Part shown: positions 51,939 to 61,291 of the stretch, piece after piece
Layout of the letters: each line of letters starts with the position of its first letter
Position numbering within the stretch: position 1 is the first letter of the stretch
Source: Lutimonas halocynthiae
GTDB taxonomy: Bacteria; Bacteroidota; Bacteroidia; Flavobacteriales; Flavobacteriaceae
DNA length: 64,000 nt
Assembly (NCBI RefSeq): GCF_030409835.1
Contig: NZ_JAUFQO010000016.1
Span: 842,263-906,262, forward strand
Direction of reading: 5' to 3'
The notes under the pieces: model-generated
What the model was told of the DNA's origin: nothing
Seen by the model: only the letters and a program-made list of their open reading frames with translations
Databases searched by the model: none
Position numbers and translations under genes: made by a program

Positions 51939-51946
51939 CAAATATA
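51939..51946 (-). promoter_or_regulatory. -7 promoter element before dapD (TATATTTG on minus strand)
   Basis: CAAATATA on the plus strand reads TATATTTG on the minus strand, 18 bases before the dapD ATG, matching TAnnTTTG. Confidence 0.42.
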
Positions 51947-52003
51947 AAAAAGCACTAAATAAAAAATCCGTTTTTTTTATATTCTTTTAAATCAAAAAAG
52001 AGG

Positions 52004-52011
52004 TAAATTTG
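52004..52011 (+). promoter_or_regulatory. -7 promoter element before ruvX (TAAATTTG)
   Basis: TAAATTTG fits TAnnTTTG, 15 bases before the ruvX ATG; the leader would be very short. Confidence 0.42.
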
Positions 52012-52025
52012 CAAAAATTTAAAAT

Positions 52026-52436
52026 ATGTCTAGAATTCTTGCCATGGATTATGGTGAAAAAAGAATTGGAATAGCAGTGACCGATGAAATGCAGATAATC
52101 GCATCTGGATTGACAACCGTTCCTACCAAAGAAATTTTTGAATTTTTAGAAAATTATTTGAAAGAAGAAAAAGTGGAACTCTTTTTGATAGGTGAACCGA
52201 AGCAGATGAACAATACGGCTTCTGAAAGCGAGAAATTTATAACTCCTTTTATCACCAAACTAAAGGCTAAATTTAGCCAAACGCCTATAAAAAGAGTTGA
52301 TGAAAGATTTACATCAAAAATGGCATTTCAAACCATGATTGATAGTGGTCTTAAGAAAAAACAAAGACAGAACAAGGCATTGGTCGATGAGATTAGTGCT
52401 ACAATTATTTTACAGAGTTATCTGTATAACAAATAA
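52026..52436 (+). CDS. ruvX: RuvX/YqgF-family Holliday junction resolvase-like nuclease
   Basis: A 136-residue RNase H-fold protein. The first catalytic Asp is in ILAMDYGEKRIGIAVTDEM, Glu in LFLIGEPKQMNNTAS, and the last acidic residues in VDERFTSKMA and LVDEISATIILQSYL. The family is linked to processing of pre-16S rRNA as well as Holliday junctions. It is followed after 10 bases by the deformylase gene. Confidence 0.92.
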   Translation: MSRILAMDYGEKRIGIAVTDEMQIIASGLTTVPTKEIFEFLENYLKEEKVELFLIGEPKQMNNTASESEKFITPFITKLKAKFSQTPIKRVDERFTSKMAFQTMIDSGLKKKQRQNKALVDEISATIILQSYLYNK

Positions 52437-52446
52437 ATAAAAATTC

Positions 52447-53031
52447 ATGATTTTACCGATTATAGCGTATGGGGATCCTGTACTGAGAAAAGTAGGTAAG
52501 GAAATCACTAAAGATTATCCTAAGCTTGATGAACTCATCGCTAACATGACAGAAACGATGAAAAATGCTCAGGGCGTAGGCCTTGCGGCTCCTCAAATAG
52601 GAAAAGCTATTAGGTTGTTTTTAATCGATGCTTCCCCTTTTGCAGAAAGCGATGAATTAGAAGAGGAAGAAAAACTGTTTTTACAAGGATTCAATAGGAT
52701 TTTCATCAATGCCAAAATTATTGAAGAAGAAGGTGATGAATGGGTATTTAATGAAGGATGTCTGAGCATTCCGAATATCAATGAAGATGTGTATAGAAAT
52801 GAAACAATTCACATTGAATATCAGGATGAAAACTTTGAAAACAAAAAAGACACCCTATCTGGACTAGCAGCAAGGATCTTTCAACATGAATACGACCATA
52901 TTGAAGGGATTTTGTTTACCGATAAGTTATCCAGTCTTAAAAAAAGATTGTTAAAAAAGAAACTCGAAAATATTTCAAAAGGAAAAGTAGACATTGGCTA
53001 CAGAATGAAATTTCCTAAATTAAAAAAATAG
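52447..53031 (+). CDS. def: Peptide deformylase
   Basis: A 194-residue metallo-hydrolase that removes the formyl group from new proteins. All three motifs are present: GVGLAAPQIG (residues 43-52), EGCLSIP with metal ligand Cys105, and HEYDH (His147, His151 with the catalytic Glu148). An insertion of acidic residues after SPFAESDELEEEEK is common in Bacteroidota. Confidence 0.96.
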   Translation: MILPIIAYGDPVLRKVGKEITKDYPKLDELIANMTETMKNAQGVGLAAPQIGKAIRLFLIDASPFAESDELEEEEKLFLQGFNRIFINAKIIEEEGDEWVFNEGCLSIPNINEDVYRNETIHIEYQDENFENKKDTLSGLAARIFQHEYDHIEGILFTDKLSSLKKRLLKKKLENISKGKVDIGYRMKFPKLKK

Positions 53032-53130
53032 AATATACATTATGAAACGAGTATAAGATAATTGTATTAATTACACATTGATCGTCTATACGAGTTCCAT
53101 ATGACAAAAACATTAAATAAAAAATACCAT

Positions 53131-53553
53131 ATGAAATTAGAAAAAGTAATTGCCATTGCAGGAAAACCAGGATTATACGAGATTATTTCTCAATCTAAAT
53201 CTGGTGTTATTGTTGAATCATTAGCAGACAAAAAAAGATTCCCGGTAAACAGTTTACACAATATCAGCACCCTTAACGATATTGCGATTTATACTTATGA
53301 AGAAGAAGTTCCTTTAAAACAAGTTTTTTTAAGCATATTTGAAAAACAAGCAAGTGAAAAATCAATAGATCCTAAATCTTCTAAAAATGACCTTATCAAC
53401 TACTTTGGCGAAGTATTGCCTGGTTTTGATGAGGAACGCGTTTACCCTTCAAATATCAAAAAAATATTGTCTTGGTATAATGCACTTGTAGATGCCAAGT
53501 TTGACTTTGCAAGCATCAAACAAGAGCTTGAAGAAGAAAACGCAGAAGAATAA
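53131..53553 (+). CDS. DUF5606-family protein
   Basis: A protein of about 140 residues if begun at the ATG at 53131 (MKLEKVIAIAGKPGLYEIIS); the frame also opens at 53101. The N-terminal block (GKPGLYEIISQSKSGVIVES, then DKKRFPVNSLHNISTLNDI) is that of DUF5606, found next to def and mazG in many Bacteroidota. The function is unknown. A helical C-terminal part (FGEVLPGFDEERVYPSNIKK) ends in an acidic tail. Confidence 0.8.
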   Translation: MKLEKVIAIAGKPGLYEIISQSKSGVIVESLADKKRFPVNSLHNISTLNDIAIYTYEEEVPLKQVFLSIFEKQASEKSIDPKSSKNDLINYFGEVLPGFDEERVYPSNIKKILSWYNALVDAKFDFASIKQELEEENAEE

Positions 53554-53574
53554 CAAATCATTCAAGCAAGAATT

Positions 53575-54354
53575 ATGAGCCAAAGAGAAGCGCAACTTAA
53601 AGCCTTTGGAGCCCTTTTAGACATCATGGATGAACTAAGAGAGAAATGCCCTTGGGATAAAAAGCAAACAATGCGTTCTCTCAGACACCTAACCATTGAA
53701 GAGACTTACGAGTTAGGAGATGCCATACTTGATAATGATCAAGATGAAATTCGAAAGGAATTAGGCGACTTGCTTTTACACATTGTTTTTTATGCAAAAA
53801 TTGGATCTGAATCTAAAGACTTCGACATTAAAGATGTTATTGAAGGCATCAATGAAAAATTAATCAGCCGACATCCTCATGTTTTCGGGGATGTTGTTGC
53901 TGAAACTGAAGAAGAAGTTGCCAAAAACTGGGAACAGCTAAAACTAAAGGAAGGTAAAAAGTCAATTTTGGAAGGCGTGCCAAAATCATTACCCGCTTTA
54001 GTCAAAGCAAGTAGAATTCAGGACAAAGCTGCCAGTGCCGGTTTTGACTGGGATCGTTCTGAGCAGGTATTTGAAAAAGTTCAGGAAGAAATAGAAGAAC
54101 TCCACGAAGAAGTGAATTCTGGTAAGCAAACAAGAATTGAATCAGAATTTGGAGATGTTTTATTTTCGTTGATCAACTATGCCAGACACATAAAGGTGGA
54201 CCCTGAAAGCGCCCTCGAAACCACCAACAAAAAATTTATCAAACGATTTCAGTACCTGGAAACTGAAGCAAAAAAAAAGGGTGAATCACTCAAAGACATG
54301 ACCCTTACGCAAATGGATGTGTATTGGAATGAATCCAAAAAACATTTTAAGTAA
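53575..54354 (+). CDS. mazG: Nucleoside triphosphate pyrophosphohydrolase MazG
   Basis: A 259-residue protein with two MazG domains. The first carries CPWDKKQTMRSLRHLTIEET, then YELGDAI and the metal site EIRKELGDLLLHIVFYAKIG; the second has EEIEELHEEVNSGKQTRIE then SEFGDVLFSLINYARHIKVD. It hydrolyses (d)NTPs to monophosphates and may also limit ppGpp or oxidised nucleotides. It follows the DUF5606 gene by 21 bases. Confidence 0.95.
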   Translation: MSQREAQLKAFGALLDIMDELREKCPWDKKQTMRSLRHLTIEETYELGDAILDNDQDEIRKELGDLLLHIVFYAKIGSESKDFDIKDVIEGINEKLISRHPHVFGDVVAETEEEVAKNWEQLKLKEGKKSILEGVPKSLPALVKASRIQDKAASAGFDWDRSEQVFEKVQEEIEELHEEVNSGKQTRIESEFGDVLFSLINYARHIKVDPESALETTNKKFIKRFQYLETEAKKKGESLKDMTLTQMDVYWNESKKHFK

Positions 54355-54451
54355 AGAACTTCTTTTTCCAAAATTGTCTTTACAGTTTTAGATTTGTAAA
54401 GGATATGAAAATATGTTTAACTTTAGTGCTTCTTAACTATTGTAAACATCT

Positions 54452-55204
54452 ATGAAAAAATATTCGATACTCTTTTTATTCTTATTCAATCTAGGCTTTG
54501 GGTTTGCCCAATCAGGTACCGGTTTTACTGGTGAAACCATTAATTTTAAGGCCGATGATGGCGTCATCATCACTGCAGATCTTTATATGGCCCATGAGAG
54601 TAGTGCTCCTTTTATCATTCTTTACCATCAGGCAGGTTATAGCCGGGGAGAATACAGGAGTATTGCCCCGCGTTTAAATGCCTTGGGTTTTAATTGCATG
54701 GCAGTTGACCAAAGATCCGGAGACAAAGTGAACGATATCATCAATGAAACGCACAAAGAAGCTGCTGCTGCGAAACTACCCACTGAATACCTGGATGCGA
54801 TACCAGATTTAGAAGCGGCCTATTTATATGTAAAATACAGTATAAAACCAGGTAAAATCATCTTGTGGGGTAGCTCCTATTCAGCTGCGCTTATGTTTTA
54901 TATGGGCAATGTGCATCATGATAATATTGCTGGTATTCTAAGTTTTGCTCCAGGAGAATACTTCAAAGTCAATGGCAAAGAACTTAAAACCTATGCAGCG
55001 CATATTACCTGCCCGGTTTTTGTTACTTCTGCCAAAAGCGAATATAGAAATTGGAAAGCCATTTATGATAATATCAAATCTGATAAATCATCTTTTCTAC
55101 CCGAAACAGAAGGAAGACATGGGTCTAAAGCCCTATGGCCTGATAATCCAAGTCATATGGTTTACTGGGAAGCTGTGGAGAAGTTTCTATTAACAATAAA
55201 ATAG
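54452..55204 (+). CDS. Secreted alpha/beta hydrolase
   Basis: A 250-residue protein with a signal peptide (KKYSILFLFLFNLGFGFAQ) and an alpha/beta-hydrolase fold. The nucleophile Ser is in the elbow LWGSSYSAALM, the catalytic His near the end in EGRHGSKALW, and the oxyanion side is near FIILYHQAGYSRGEYRSIA. It resembles dienelactone hydrolase-like or peptidase-S9-like esterases, but the substrate is not known. It is exported to the periplasm or processed as a membrane protein. Confidence 0.8.
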   Translation: MKKYSILFLFLFNLGFGFAQSGTGFTGETINFKADDGVIITADLYMAHESSAPFIILYHQAGYSRGEYRSIAPRLNALGFNCMAVDQRSGDKVNDIINETHKEAAAAKLPTEYLDAIPDLEAAYLYVKYSIKPGKIILWGSSYSAALMFYMGNVHHDNIAGILSFAPGEYFKVNGKELKTYAAHITCPVFVTSAKSEYRNWKAIYDNIKSDKSSFLPETEGRHGSKALWPDNPSHMVYWEAVEKFLLTIK

Positions 55205-55251
55205 GGTCTAAACCTCCTATCATATAATTATTCCTGAAAACAAGATACATT

Positions 55252-56370
55252 ATGACGCTAGTTAGACAAATCACCGAACAAATTGAGCAATTAAGCCCTT
55301 TACACTATGCTGAAGATTTTGATAATGTGGGTCTTTTAGTTGGCGATTATGAACAAAAAGTTACTGGTGTTTTAGTAACCTTAGATTGTCTGGAAACAAC
55401 CATAGACGAAGCCATTAAGAATAATTGTAATCTGGTTGTGGCTTTTCATCCCATTATATTTAAAGGTTTAAAAAAAATAAACGGCATAAATTATGTTGAA
55501 AGAGTTGTCATTAAAGCCCTTAAAAATGACATTGCCATTTACGCTATGCATACGGCCCTTGATAATTCAATCAAAGGAGTCTCGGCTAAAATGGCTGATG
55601 TTATAGGTCTTACCAACACCAAAGTCTTGATCCCACAGAAAGGTCATCTCAAGAAGCTAACAACTTATGTGCCTGAAAACACTGCAAATGAAATACGAAA
55701 TGCGCTTTTTAAAGCTGGGGCAGGTCATATTGGCGATTATAGTCATTGCAGCTTCAATATGAGTGGTGAAGGTACTTATCTTGGCGGTGAAAATACAAAT
55801 CCATCCGTAGGGAAGCCTGGGAATTTAGAGAAAGTCAAAGAAACCTTTATCAGTGTTATTTTTGAATCACATTTACAATCAAAAATTTTAAAAACACTTT
55901 TTACTGATCACCCCTATGAAGAAGTGGCTTATGATATTGTTAATTTAGAAAATATCCATGAAAGAATTGGCATGGGAATCATTGGGGAATTGGCAAAACC
56001 TTTAAGTCCAAAGAATTTTTTTGAACATCTCAAAAGAACGTTTGATTTAAGCATCATTCGTCATTCTGACATTACAAAAAAAGAAATTAAAAAAGTGGCC
56101 GTTTTAGGCGGGTCTGGTAGCTTTGCTATTGAGCAAGCTCTTGCTGCCGGAGCTGATATTTTTATAACAGCTGATCTCAAATACCATGATTTTTATAAGG
56201 CTGAAGGAAAATTGATTCTTGCCGACATCGGACATTATGAAAGTGAACAGTTTACAAAACACCTTTTAGTCGAGTATCTTACAAAAAAAATCACTAATTT
56301 TGCACCTGCCTTACCGGAAGGGAGGATTATTTTATCGAAAAACAATACAAATCCGATCAACTATTTTTAG
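55252..56370 (+). CDS. Nif3-like dinuclear metal-binding protein
   Basis: A 372-residue protein of the Nif3/YbgI (DUF34) family: residues 1-130 (PLHYAEDFDNVGLLVGDYEQ; VVAFHPIIFKGLKKI; YAMHTALDNSIKGVSAKMAD), an inserted CutA-like domain at about 135-250, and the metal-binding C-terminus (GADIFITADLKYHDFYKA; ILADIGHYESEQFT). The members bind two metal ions and form hexamers; the biological reaction is still unclear. It lies 2 bases before the zinc-ribbon-type protein, its usual neighbour in Bacteroidota. Confidence 0.92.
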   Translation: MTLVRQITEQIEQLSPLHYAEDFDNVGLLVGDYEQKVTGVLVTLDCLETTIDEAIKNNCNLVVAFHPIIFKGLKKINGINYVERVVIKALKNDIAIYAMHTALDNSIKGVSAKMADVIGLTNTKVLIPQKGHLKKLTTYVPENTANEIRNALFKAGAGHIGDYSHCSFNMSGEGTYLGGENTNPSVGKPGNLEKVKETFISVIFESHLQSKILKTLFTDHPYEEVAYDIVNLENIHERIGMGIIGELAKPLSPKNFFEHLKRTFDLSIIRHSDITKKEIKKVAVLGGSGSFAIEQALAAGADIFITADLKYHDFYKAEGKLILADIGHYESEQFTKHLLVEYLTKKITNFAPALPEGRIILSKNNTNPINYF

Positions 56371-56372
56371 AG

Positions 56373-57146
56373 ATGACAAAAAAGAAAGAGGTTACCGTTG
56401 AAGAAAAATTAAGAGCGCTGTACGATTTGCAGCTTATCGATTCTAGAATTGACGAGATTAAAAATACCAGAGGAGAATTGCCATTGGAAGTGAATGACCT
56501 GGAAGACGAAATTGCAGGTTTACAAACCAGACTAAATAACTTTAGTACTGATATTGAAAACCTAGAGACTGGAATCGCTAACAAGAAAAATAACATTGAG
56601 GAGTCGAAAACGTTATCTAAAAAATATTTAGAACAACAAAAGAATGTAAGAAATAACAGGGAATTTGATTCTATCTCTAAAGAGATTGAATACCAAGACC
56701 TTGAAATGCAATTAGCTGAAAAACACATACGTGAATTTGAAGCTAAAATTTCTGCAAAAAATGAGATCATTTCTGCTGCAAAGGAGAAAATGGAAGAAAA
56801 ACAAACTCATTTAAAACACAAACAAGACGAACTTAATTCTATTCTTGAGGAAACTGTTAAAGAAGAAGAATTATTACATAAAAAATCTGAAGAATATGGC
56901 AAAATGATAGACGAAAGACTATTAAAAGCCTATCATAAAATTCGATCTAATGTAAGAAATGGTCTTGCAGTTGTTACGATTGAAAGAGGAGCTTCAGGTG
57001 GGTCTTTCTTTACAATTCCGCCTCAACGACAGGTTGAAATTGCTACAAGAAAAAAAATCATTACTGATGAGCACAGTGGAAGAATTCTAATCGATTCGGA
57101 ACTTGCAGAACAGGAAAAAGAAAAAATGTCAAAATATTTTTCTTAG
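56373..57146 (+). CDS. C4 zinc-ribbon family protein lacking the zinc cysteines
   Basis: A 257-residue protein with a long coiled coil (residues about 25-175) and a C-terminal segment that matches the zinc-ribbon family by its PPQRQVEIATRKKII and HSGRILID text. In family members this segment carries two CxxC pairs; here the first reads GGSFFTIP and the second TDEHSG, with no cysteine at all. It cannot bind zinc in the usual way. It is the normal partner of Nif3 in Bacteroidota. A coiled-coil contact function may be all that remains. Confidence 0.8.
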   Translation: MTKKKEVTVEEKLRALYDLQLIDSRIDEIKNTRGELPLEVNDLEDEIAGLQTRLNNFSTDIENLETGIANKKNNIEESKTLSKKYLEQQKNVRNNREFDSISKEIEYQDLEMQLAEKHIREFEAKISAKNEIISAAKEKMEEKQTHLKHKQDELNSILEETVKEEELLHKKSEEYGKMIDERLLKAYHKIRSNVRNGLAVVTIERGASGGSFFTIPPQRQVEIATRKKIITDEHSGRILIDSELAEQEKEKMSKYFS

Positions 57147-57190
57147 ACTAATTAATAGAGGCTTTCATCAACAGCCGATCAATATATAAT

Positions 57191-57234
57191 AAAACGATTA
57201 CGCTCTTTAATTTTGAGTGTAATCGTTTTTTTTT
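57191..57234. terminator. Bidirectional terminator after the zinc-ribbon gene
   Basis: AACGATTACGCTC and its complement (one G:T pair) form a 13-bp stem flanked by A-run on the left and T-run on the right, so it could end both the gene upstream and the convergent membrane-protein gene. Confidence 0.85.
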
Positions 57235-57349
57235 GCAATACCTGCAATACAGCTTCCAAAAGCCATATAACTCAATACAAATTTACCTGAATCGGCTAAC
57301 AATATGGAATAGTTCTGTATAGCCCTCCTGATTTTGAACAATTTGATGT

Positions 57350-58171
57350 TTACAAAAGGATTAAGTATAATCCATACCAAAGTATTGGCAAGGCTTCAAT
57401 CCAGAAGGTTGTATAGAACCGGTTCCTATTTTGATTACAATATAAAATCAGGCCAATGCTTAGAAGCATCAAAATAAGATCGGCATAAAAAAGATTTGAT
57501 TGCATACCTTTTAGAGCGACACTTAGCAATATAAATACCACCATACAAATCACCGCCACAATCTTTGCCCTATTCACTCCTAATACCTGCGGTAAGGTGG
57601 CTAATTCAGGAAGATCAAATTGTGCATCCCTTATATCAAAGGGAATGGTAATCGCTATGATAAAAAGGAAGCGCTGTGCAAAATACAACCATTGGTGAGA
57701 AACATCCAGATGACCCGCTTCCTGAAGCGGAAAATATAATGTAATGCCTACCCAGGAAAAAGCGATCAGAATCAGCTTCAGAGCAGGAATATGCCTTAAA
57801 CCAATTGCTTTATTCTTTATCGGAAGCACATAAAATACGGTTGCTATAAAAAATGGCAATAGGGCTAACATGCCTCTAATTGACAGTTTAAAAGCGTAAA
57901 AACCAACTCCTGATAAAGCCAGCATATTCAATACCAGCAATCCTTTTTTATTCGCTCTTATCCAAATTGCAGTCATGCTATTGATCTTGTCTAACTGAAA
58001 AAACCTGATAAGGTTATAGGACAAAATAGTTGAAAAAAACACAAACAACGCTAAATACTCATTCTTAAATCCAAACTCTAAAAAAGTGATTTTAGTTAAG
58101 CAGTATGCAGCAATAGCTACATGAACATTGCTGAAAACATAAAATCCAAACCACTGTTTTATAAGGCGCAT
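57350..58171 (-). CDS. UbiA-like membrane protein (divergent prenyltransferase)
   Basis: A 273-residue protein with about eight membrane helices. The second Asp-rich motif of UbiA prenyltransferases is recognisable (IPFDIRDAQFDLPELATLPQ), as is the following GVNRAKIVAV. The first motif, normally NDxxDxxxD, reads LSYNLIRFFQLDKIN, with only one Asp. Activity as a prenyltransferase is therefore uncertain. UbiA enzymes attach prenyl chains to quinone or haem rings; the substrate here is unknown. It is divergent from gcvP. Confidence 0.7.
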   Translation of the reverse strand: MRLIKQWFGFYVFSNVHVAIAAYCLTKITFLEFGFKNEYLALFVFFSTILSYNLIRFFQLDKINSMTAIWIRANKKGLLVLNMLALSGVGFYAFKLSIRGMLALLPFFIATVFYVLPIKNKAIGLRHIPALKLILIAFSWVGITLYFPLQEAGHLDVSHQWLYFAQRFLFIIAITIPFDIRDAQFDLPELATLPQVLGVNRAKIVAVICMVVFILLSVALKGMQSNLFYADLILMLLSIGLILYCNQNRNRFYTTFWIEALPILWYGLYLILL

Positions 58172-58255
58172 ATTTTAAATTTGAATCTATAAAAATAATT
58201 AAATAATTCAGGATTATATCGTTTTCAAAAATCAATCCTTTTCATCAAAATTGAG

Positions 58256-58263
58256 TACTTTTG
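58256..58263 (+). promoter_or_regulatory. -7 promoter element before gcvP (TACTTTTG)
   Basis: TACTTTTG matches TAnnTTTG, 25 bases before the gcvP ATG. A clear -33 TTTG is not found, and the gap to the divergent gene (116 bases) is too short for a glycine riboswitch. Confidence 0.55.
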
Positions 58264-58287
58264 TGTTCCTTAATTTAAACATTTATT

Positions 58288-61134
58288 ATGCGAACGGATT
58301 CTTTTGTTTTACGTCATCTTGGACCAGGCCAGAATGAAGTATCTGAGATGTTAGACACCATTGGTGTAAGCTCACTTGACGAACTGATTTACAATACAAT
58401 ACCTAATGACATTAGGTTAAAAAGATCATTAAACCTACCTGAAGCGATGAGCGAGAATGAGTTTGCTTCACATATTCAGAAACTAGGCAATAAAAATAAA
58501 CAATTCAAGTCATACATAGGGCTGGGTTATCATCCCACTACCCTACCTGCGGTGATCCAGAGAAATATTTTTGAAAATCCAAGTTGGTATACCTCTTATA
58601 CACCGTATCAGGCTGAAATTTCTCAAGGCCGTTTAGAGGCACTTCTAAATTATCAAACCGTAATTACTGATCTCACCGGGTTACCATTAGCCAACTCTTC
58701 ACTTTTAGATGAAGGGACTGCTGCAGCTGAAGCGATGCTGATGCTATGGAATGGAAGAAGCAGAAGTCAGAAAAAAAATGGGGCGAGCAAATTTTTTGTT
58801 TCAGAAGAACTGTTGCCACAAACCAGGGATATACTGGTTACAAGAGCTGAACCTCTTGGAATTGAACTAGTACATGGTGACCACAGAGAGATTGAATTGA
58901 ACGAAGACTTTTATGGATGCATACTTCAATACCCTGCAAAAGATGGGATGATCTATGATTATACTGAGTTTATTGCAGCAGCACATACTTTGGAAATTAA
59001 AGCCGTGGTAGCCGCTGACATACTCAGTTTAGCTATTTTAAAATCTCCAGCTGAAATGGGAGCCGATGTAGCCGTTGGAACTACCCAGCGTTTTGGGATT
59101 CCACTTGGTTTTGGTGGACCTCACGCTGCTTTCTTTGCTACTCACGAGGCATACAAAAGGTTAATACCTGGAAGAATCATCGGTGTTACTGTTGATATTG
59201 ATGACAACAGAGCATTGCGAATGGCCCTTCAAACAAGAGAGCAACACATCAAAAGAGAAAAAGCTACCTCAAACATATGTACAGCACAAGTACTCCTTGC
59301 TGTAATGGCCGGTATGTACGCTGTTTATCATGGAGGAGAAGGCATTAAATATATAGCCAGACAAATTCATTCTTTGGCAAATATTTTAGATCAGGCCCTT
59401 TTGAAACTTGGATTGGAACAAGAAAACAAAGCTTTCTTTGATACCTTAAGAATTAAAGTATCTAATGCGGATAAATTAAAGGTGCTGGCTGAGACGCATG
59501 AGGTCAATTTTAACTACATCGATCATACAACTATAAGTATTGCAATCAACGAAACGACAACTGATGCAGATATCGAAGAAATTATAGATATCCTGGCACA
59601 GGCTGAAAATCTATATTCTTTTAAAATAACAGATTGTCCTGTGAGCTTGTCTATTCCTGATGAATTACAACGGACTTCTTTATTTCTGACCCATGAAGTC
59701 TTTAAAAAGTATCATTCAGAAACTGAAATGATGCGTTATATCAAGCGCTTGGAGAGAAAAGATATTTCTTTAGCAGATTCAATGATTTCGCTTGGTTCGT
59801 GTACCATGAAGTTAAATGCCGCTACAGAAATGCTGCCATTGAGCACGAGCAACTGGAATTCAATTCATCCTTTTGTTCCGGTTAATCAAGCACAAGGCTA
59901 TCACGAAATGTTAAAAGAACTGGAGGCACAGCTAAATGAGATAACAGGTTTTGCAGCCACTTCTTTACAACCCAATTCTGGGGCTCAAGGTGAATATGCG
60001 GGCTTGATGGTCATCCGGGCATTTCACAAGTCGAACGATCAGGACCATAGAAATATTTGCCTGATACCAGCTTCAGCACATGGTACAAACCCAGCATCTG
60101 CTGTTATGGCAGGAATGAAAGTGGTTGTGACCAAAACCTCTGAATCTGGTAATATTGATCTTGAAGATCTTAAAGAGAAAGCTATTTTACATAAAGACAA
60201 TTTAGCAGCTTTAATGGTTACCTACCCTTCAACCCATGGTGTTTTTGAGTCTGAAATTAGAGAAATTACGAGGATTATCCATGAATATGGTGGTCAGGTT
60301 TATATGGACGGTGCTAATATGAATGCACAAGTTGGCCTTACAAATCCTGCGAAAATTGGTGCCGATGTATGTCACCTAAACTTACATAAGACTTTTGCTA
60401 TTCCTCATGGAGGTGGTGGACCAGGTGTTGGACCAATATGCGTAGCGTCGCATTTAGCAGAATTCCTTCCATCTAATCCGGTAATCAAAACTGGCGGAAG
60501 AAATGCTATTAATGCCATTTCAGCAGCTCCTTTTGGATCTGCAATGGTTGATCTGATTTCTTACAGTTATATTAAAATGTTAGGAAGTAGCGGTTTAACG
60601 GAATCAACGGTAACAGCCATTTTAAATGCCAATTACCTTAAAGCAAGGTTAGAGAAGCATTATAAGATTCTCTATGCTGGTGAAAATGGTTTTGCAGCAC
60701 ATGAAATGATTGTTGATTTTAGAGAATTTAAGGCCAAAGGAATTGAAGTGACTGATATCGCTAAAAGACTAATGGATTTTGGTTTTCACGCACCAACTGT
60801 TTCATTCCCGGTAGCAGGAACTTTAATGATAGAACCTACTGAGAGTGAAAACAAACAGGAGATTGATAAATTTGCCGACGCTTTAATACAAATCAAAGCT
60901 GAAATTGATGCCTATGATGGAGGAGATAGTGTTTTAAAAAATGCGCCTCATACGCAAAGTATGCTTACTGCCGATGAATGGAATTATTCATACAGTAGAA
61001 AAGAAGCAGCTTTTGCATTAGATTTTGTTTCTGAAAACAAGTTTTGGCCAACTGTTAGGCGTGTTAATGAAGCTTATGGAGACAGGCATTTAGTCTGTTC
61101 TTGTAATCCAATTGAAGATTATATTGAACAATAA
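58288..61134 (+). CDS. gcvP: Glycine dehydrogenase (P-protein of the glycine cleavage system)
   Basis: A 948-residue fused P-protein that decarboxylates glycine and passes the aminomethyl group to the H-protein lipoyl arm. The N-half begins RHLGPGQNEVSEMLDTIGVS; the C-half holds Lys701 in HLNLHKTFAIPHGGGGPG, which binds PLP, after the metal/PLP-side motifs SAHGTNPASAVMAG and DGANMNAQVGLT. The gcvT and gcvH genes are not adjacent, as is usual in flavobacteria. Confidence 0.97.
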   Translation: MRTDSFVLRHLGPGQNEVSEMLDTIGVSSLDELIYNTIPNDIRLKRSLNLPEAMSENEFASHIQKLGNKNKQFKSYIGLGYHPTTLPAVIQRNIFENPSWYTSYTPYQAEISQGRLEALLNYQTVITDLTGLPLANSSLLDEGTAAAEAMLMLWNGRSRSQKKNGASKFFVSEELLPQTRDILVTRAEPLGIELVHGDHREIELNEDFYGCILQYPAKDGMIYDYTEFIAAAHTLEIKAVVAADILSLAILKSPAEMGADVAVGTTQRFGIPLGFGGPHAAFFATHEAYKRLIPGRIIGVTVDIDDNRALRMALQTREQHIKREKATSNICTAQVLLAVMAGMYAVYHGGEGIKYIARQIHSLANILDQALLKLGLEQENKAFFDTLRIKVSNADKLKVLAETHEVNFNYIDHTTISIAINETTTDADIEEIIDILAQAENLYSFKITDCPVSLSIPDELQRTSLFLTHEVFKKYHSETEMMRYIKRLERKDISLADSMISLGSCTMKLNAATEMLPLSTSNWNSIHPFVPVNQAQGYHEMLKELEAQLNEITGFAATSLQPNSGAQGEYAGLMVIRAFHKSNDQDHRNICLIPASAHGTNPASAVMAGMKVVVTKTSESGNIDLEDLKEKAILHKDNLAALMVTYPSTHGVFESEIREITRIIHEYGGQVYMDGANMNAQVGLTNPAKIGADVCHLNLHKTFAIPHGGGGPGVGPICVASHLAEFLPSNPVIKTGGRNAINAISAAPFGSAMVDLISYSYIKMLGSSGLTESTVTAILNANYLKARLEKHYKILYAGENGFAAHEMIVDFREFKAKGIEVTDIAKRLMDFGFHAPTVSFPVAGTLMIEPTESENKQEIDKFADALIQIKAEIDAYDGGDSVLKNAPHTQSMLTADEWNYSYSRKEAAFALDFVSENKFWPTVRRVNEAYGDRHLVCSCNPIEDYIEQ

Positions 61135-61257
61135 TATTATGAATAGAAATCTCAGAAGGGATTGATACAATCAACAATATTGGGATTTGTTGACATTAAG
61201 CTCAATGAATCATGAATTTTGTTGATTTTTTTAGAATTTATTTATCTAAAAAAATTG

Positions 61258-61265
61258 TATTTTTG
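61258..61265 (+). promoter_or_regulatory. -7 promoter element before pdhA (TATTTTTG)
   Basis: TATTTTTG fits TAnnTTTG, 27 bases before the pdhA ATG. The upstream stretch is AT-rich without a well-placed -33 element. Confidence 0.5.
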
Positions 61266-61291
61266 CCTTTCTGAAAAAAATTTAATTACAA

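Noticed and set aside
58172-58287. Possible glycine riboswitch before gcvP
   Set aside because: The gap is 116 bases, shared with a divergent gene, and a -7 element lies 25 bases before the ATG, leaving no room for an aptamer.
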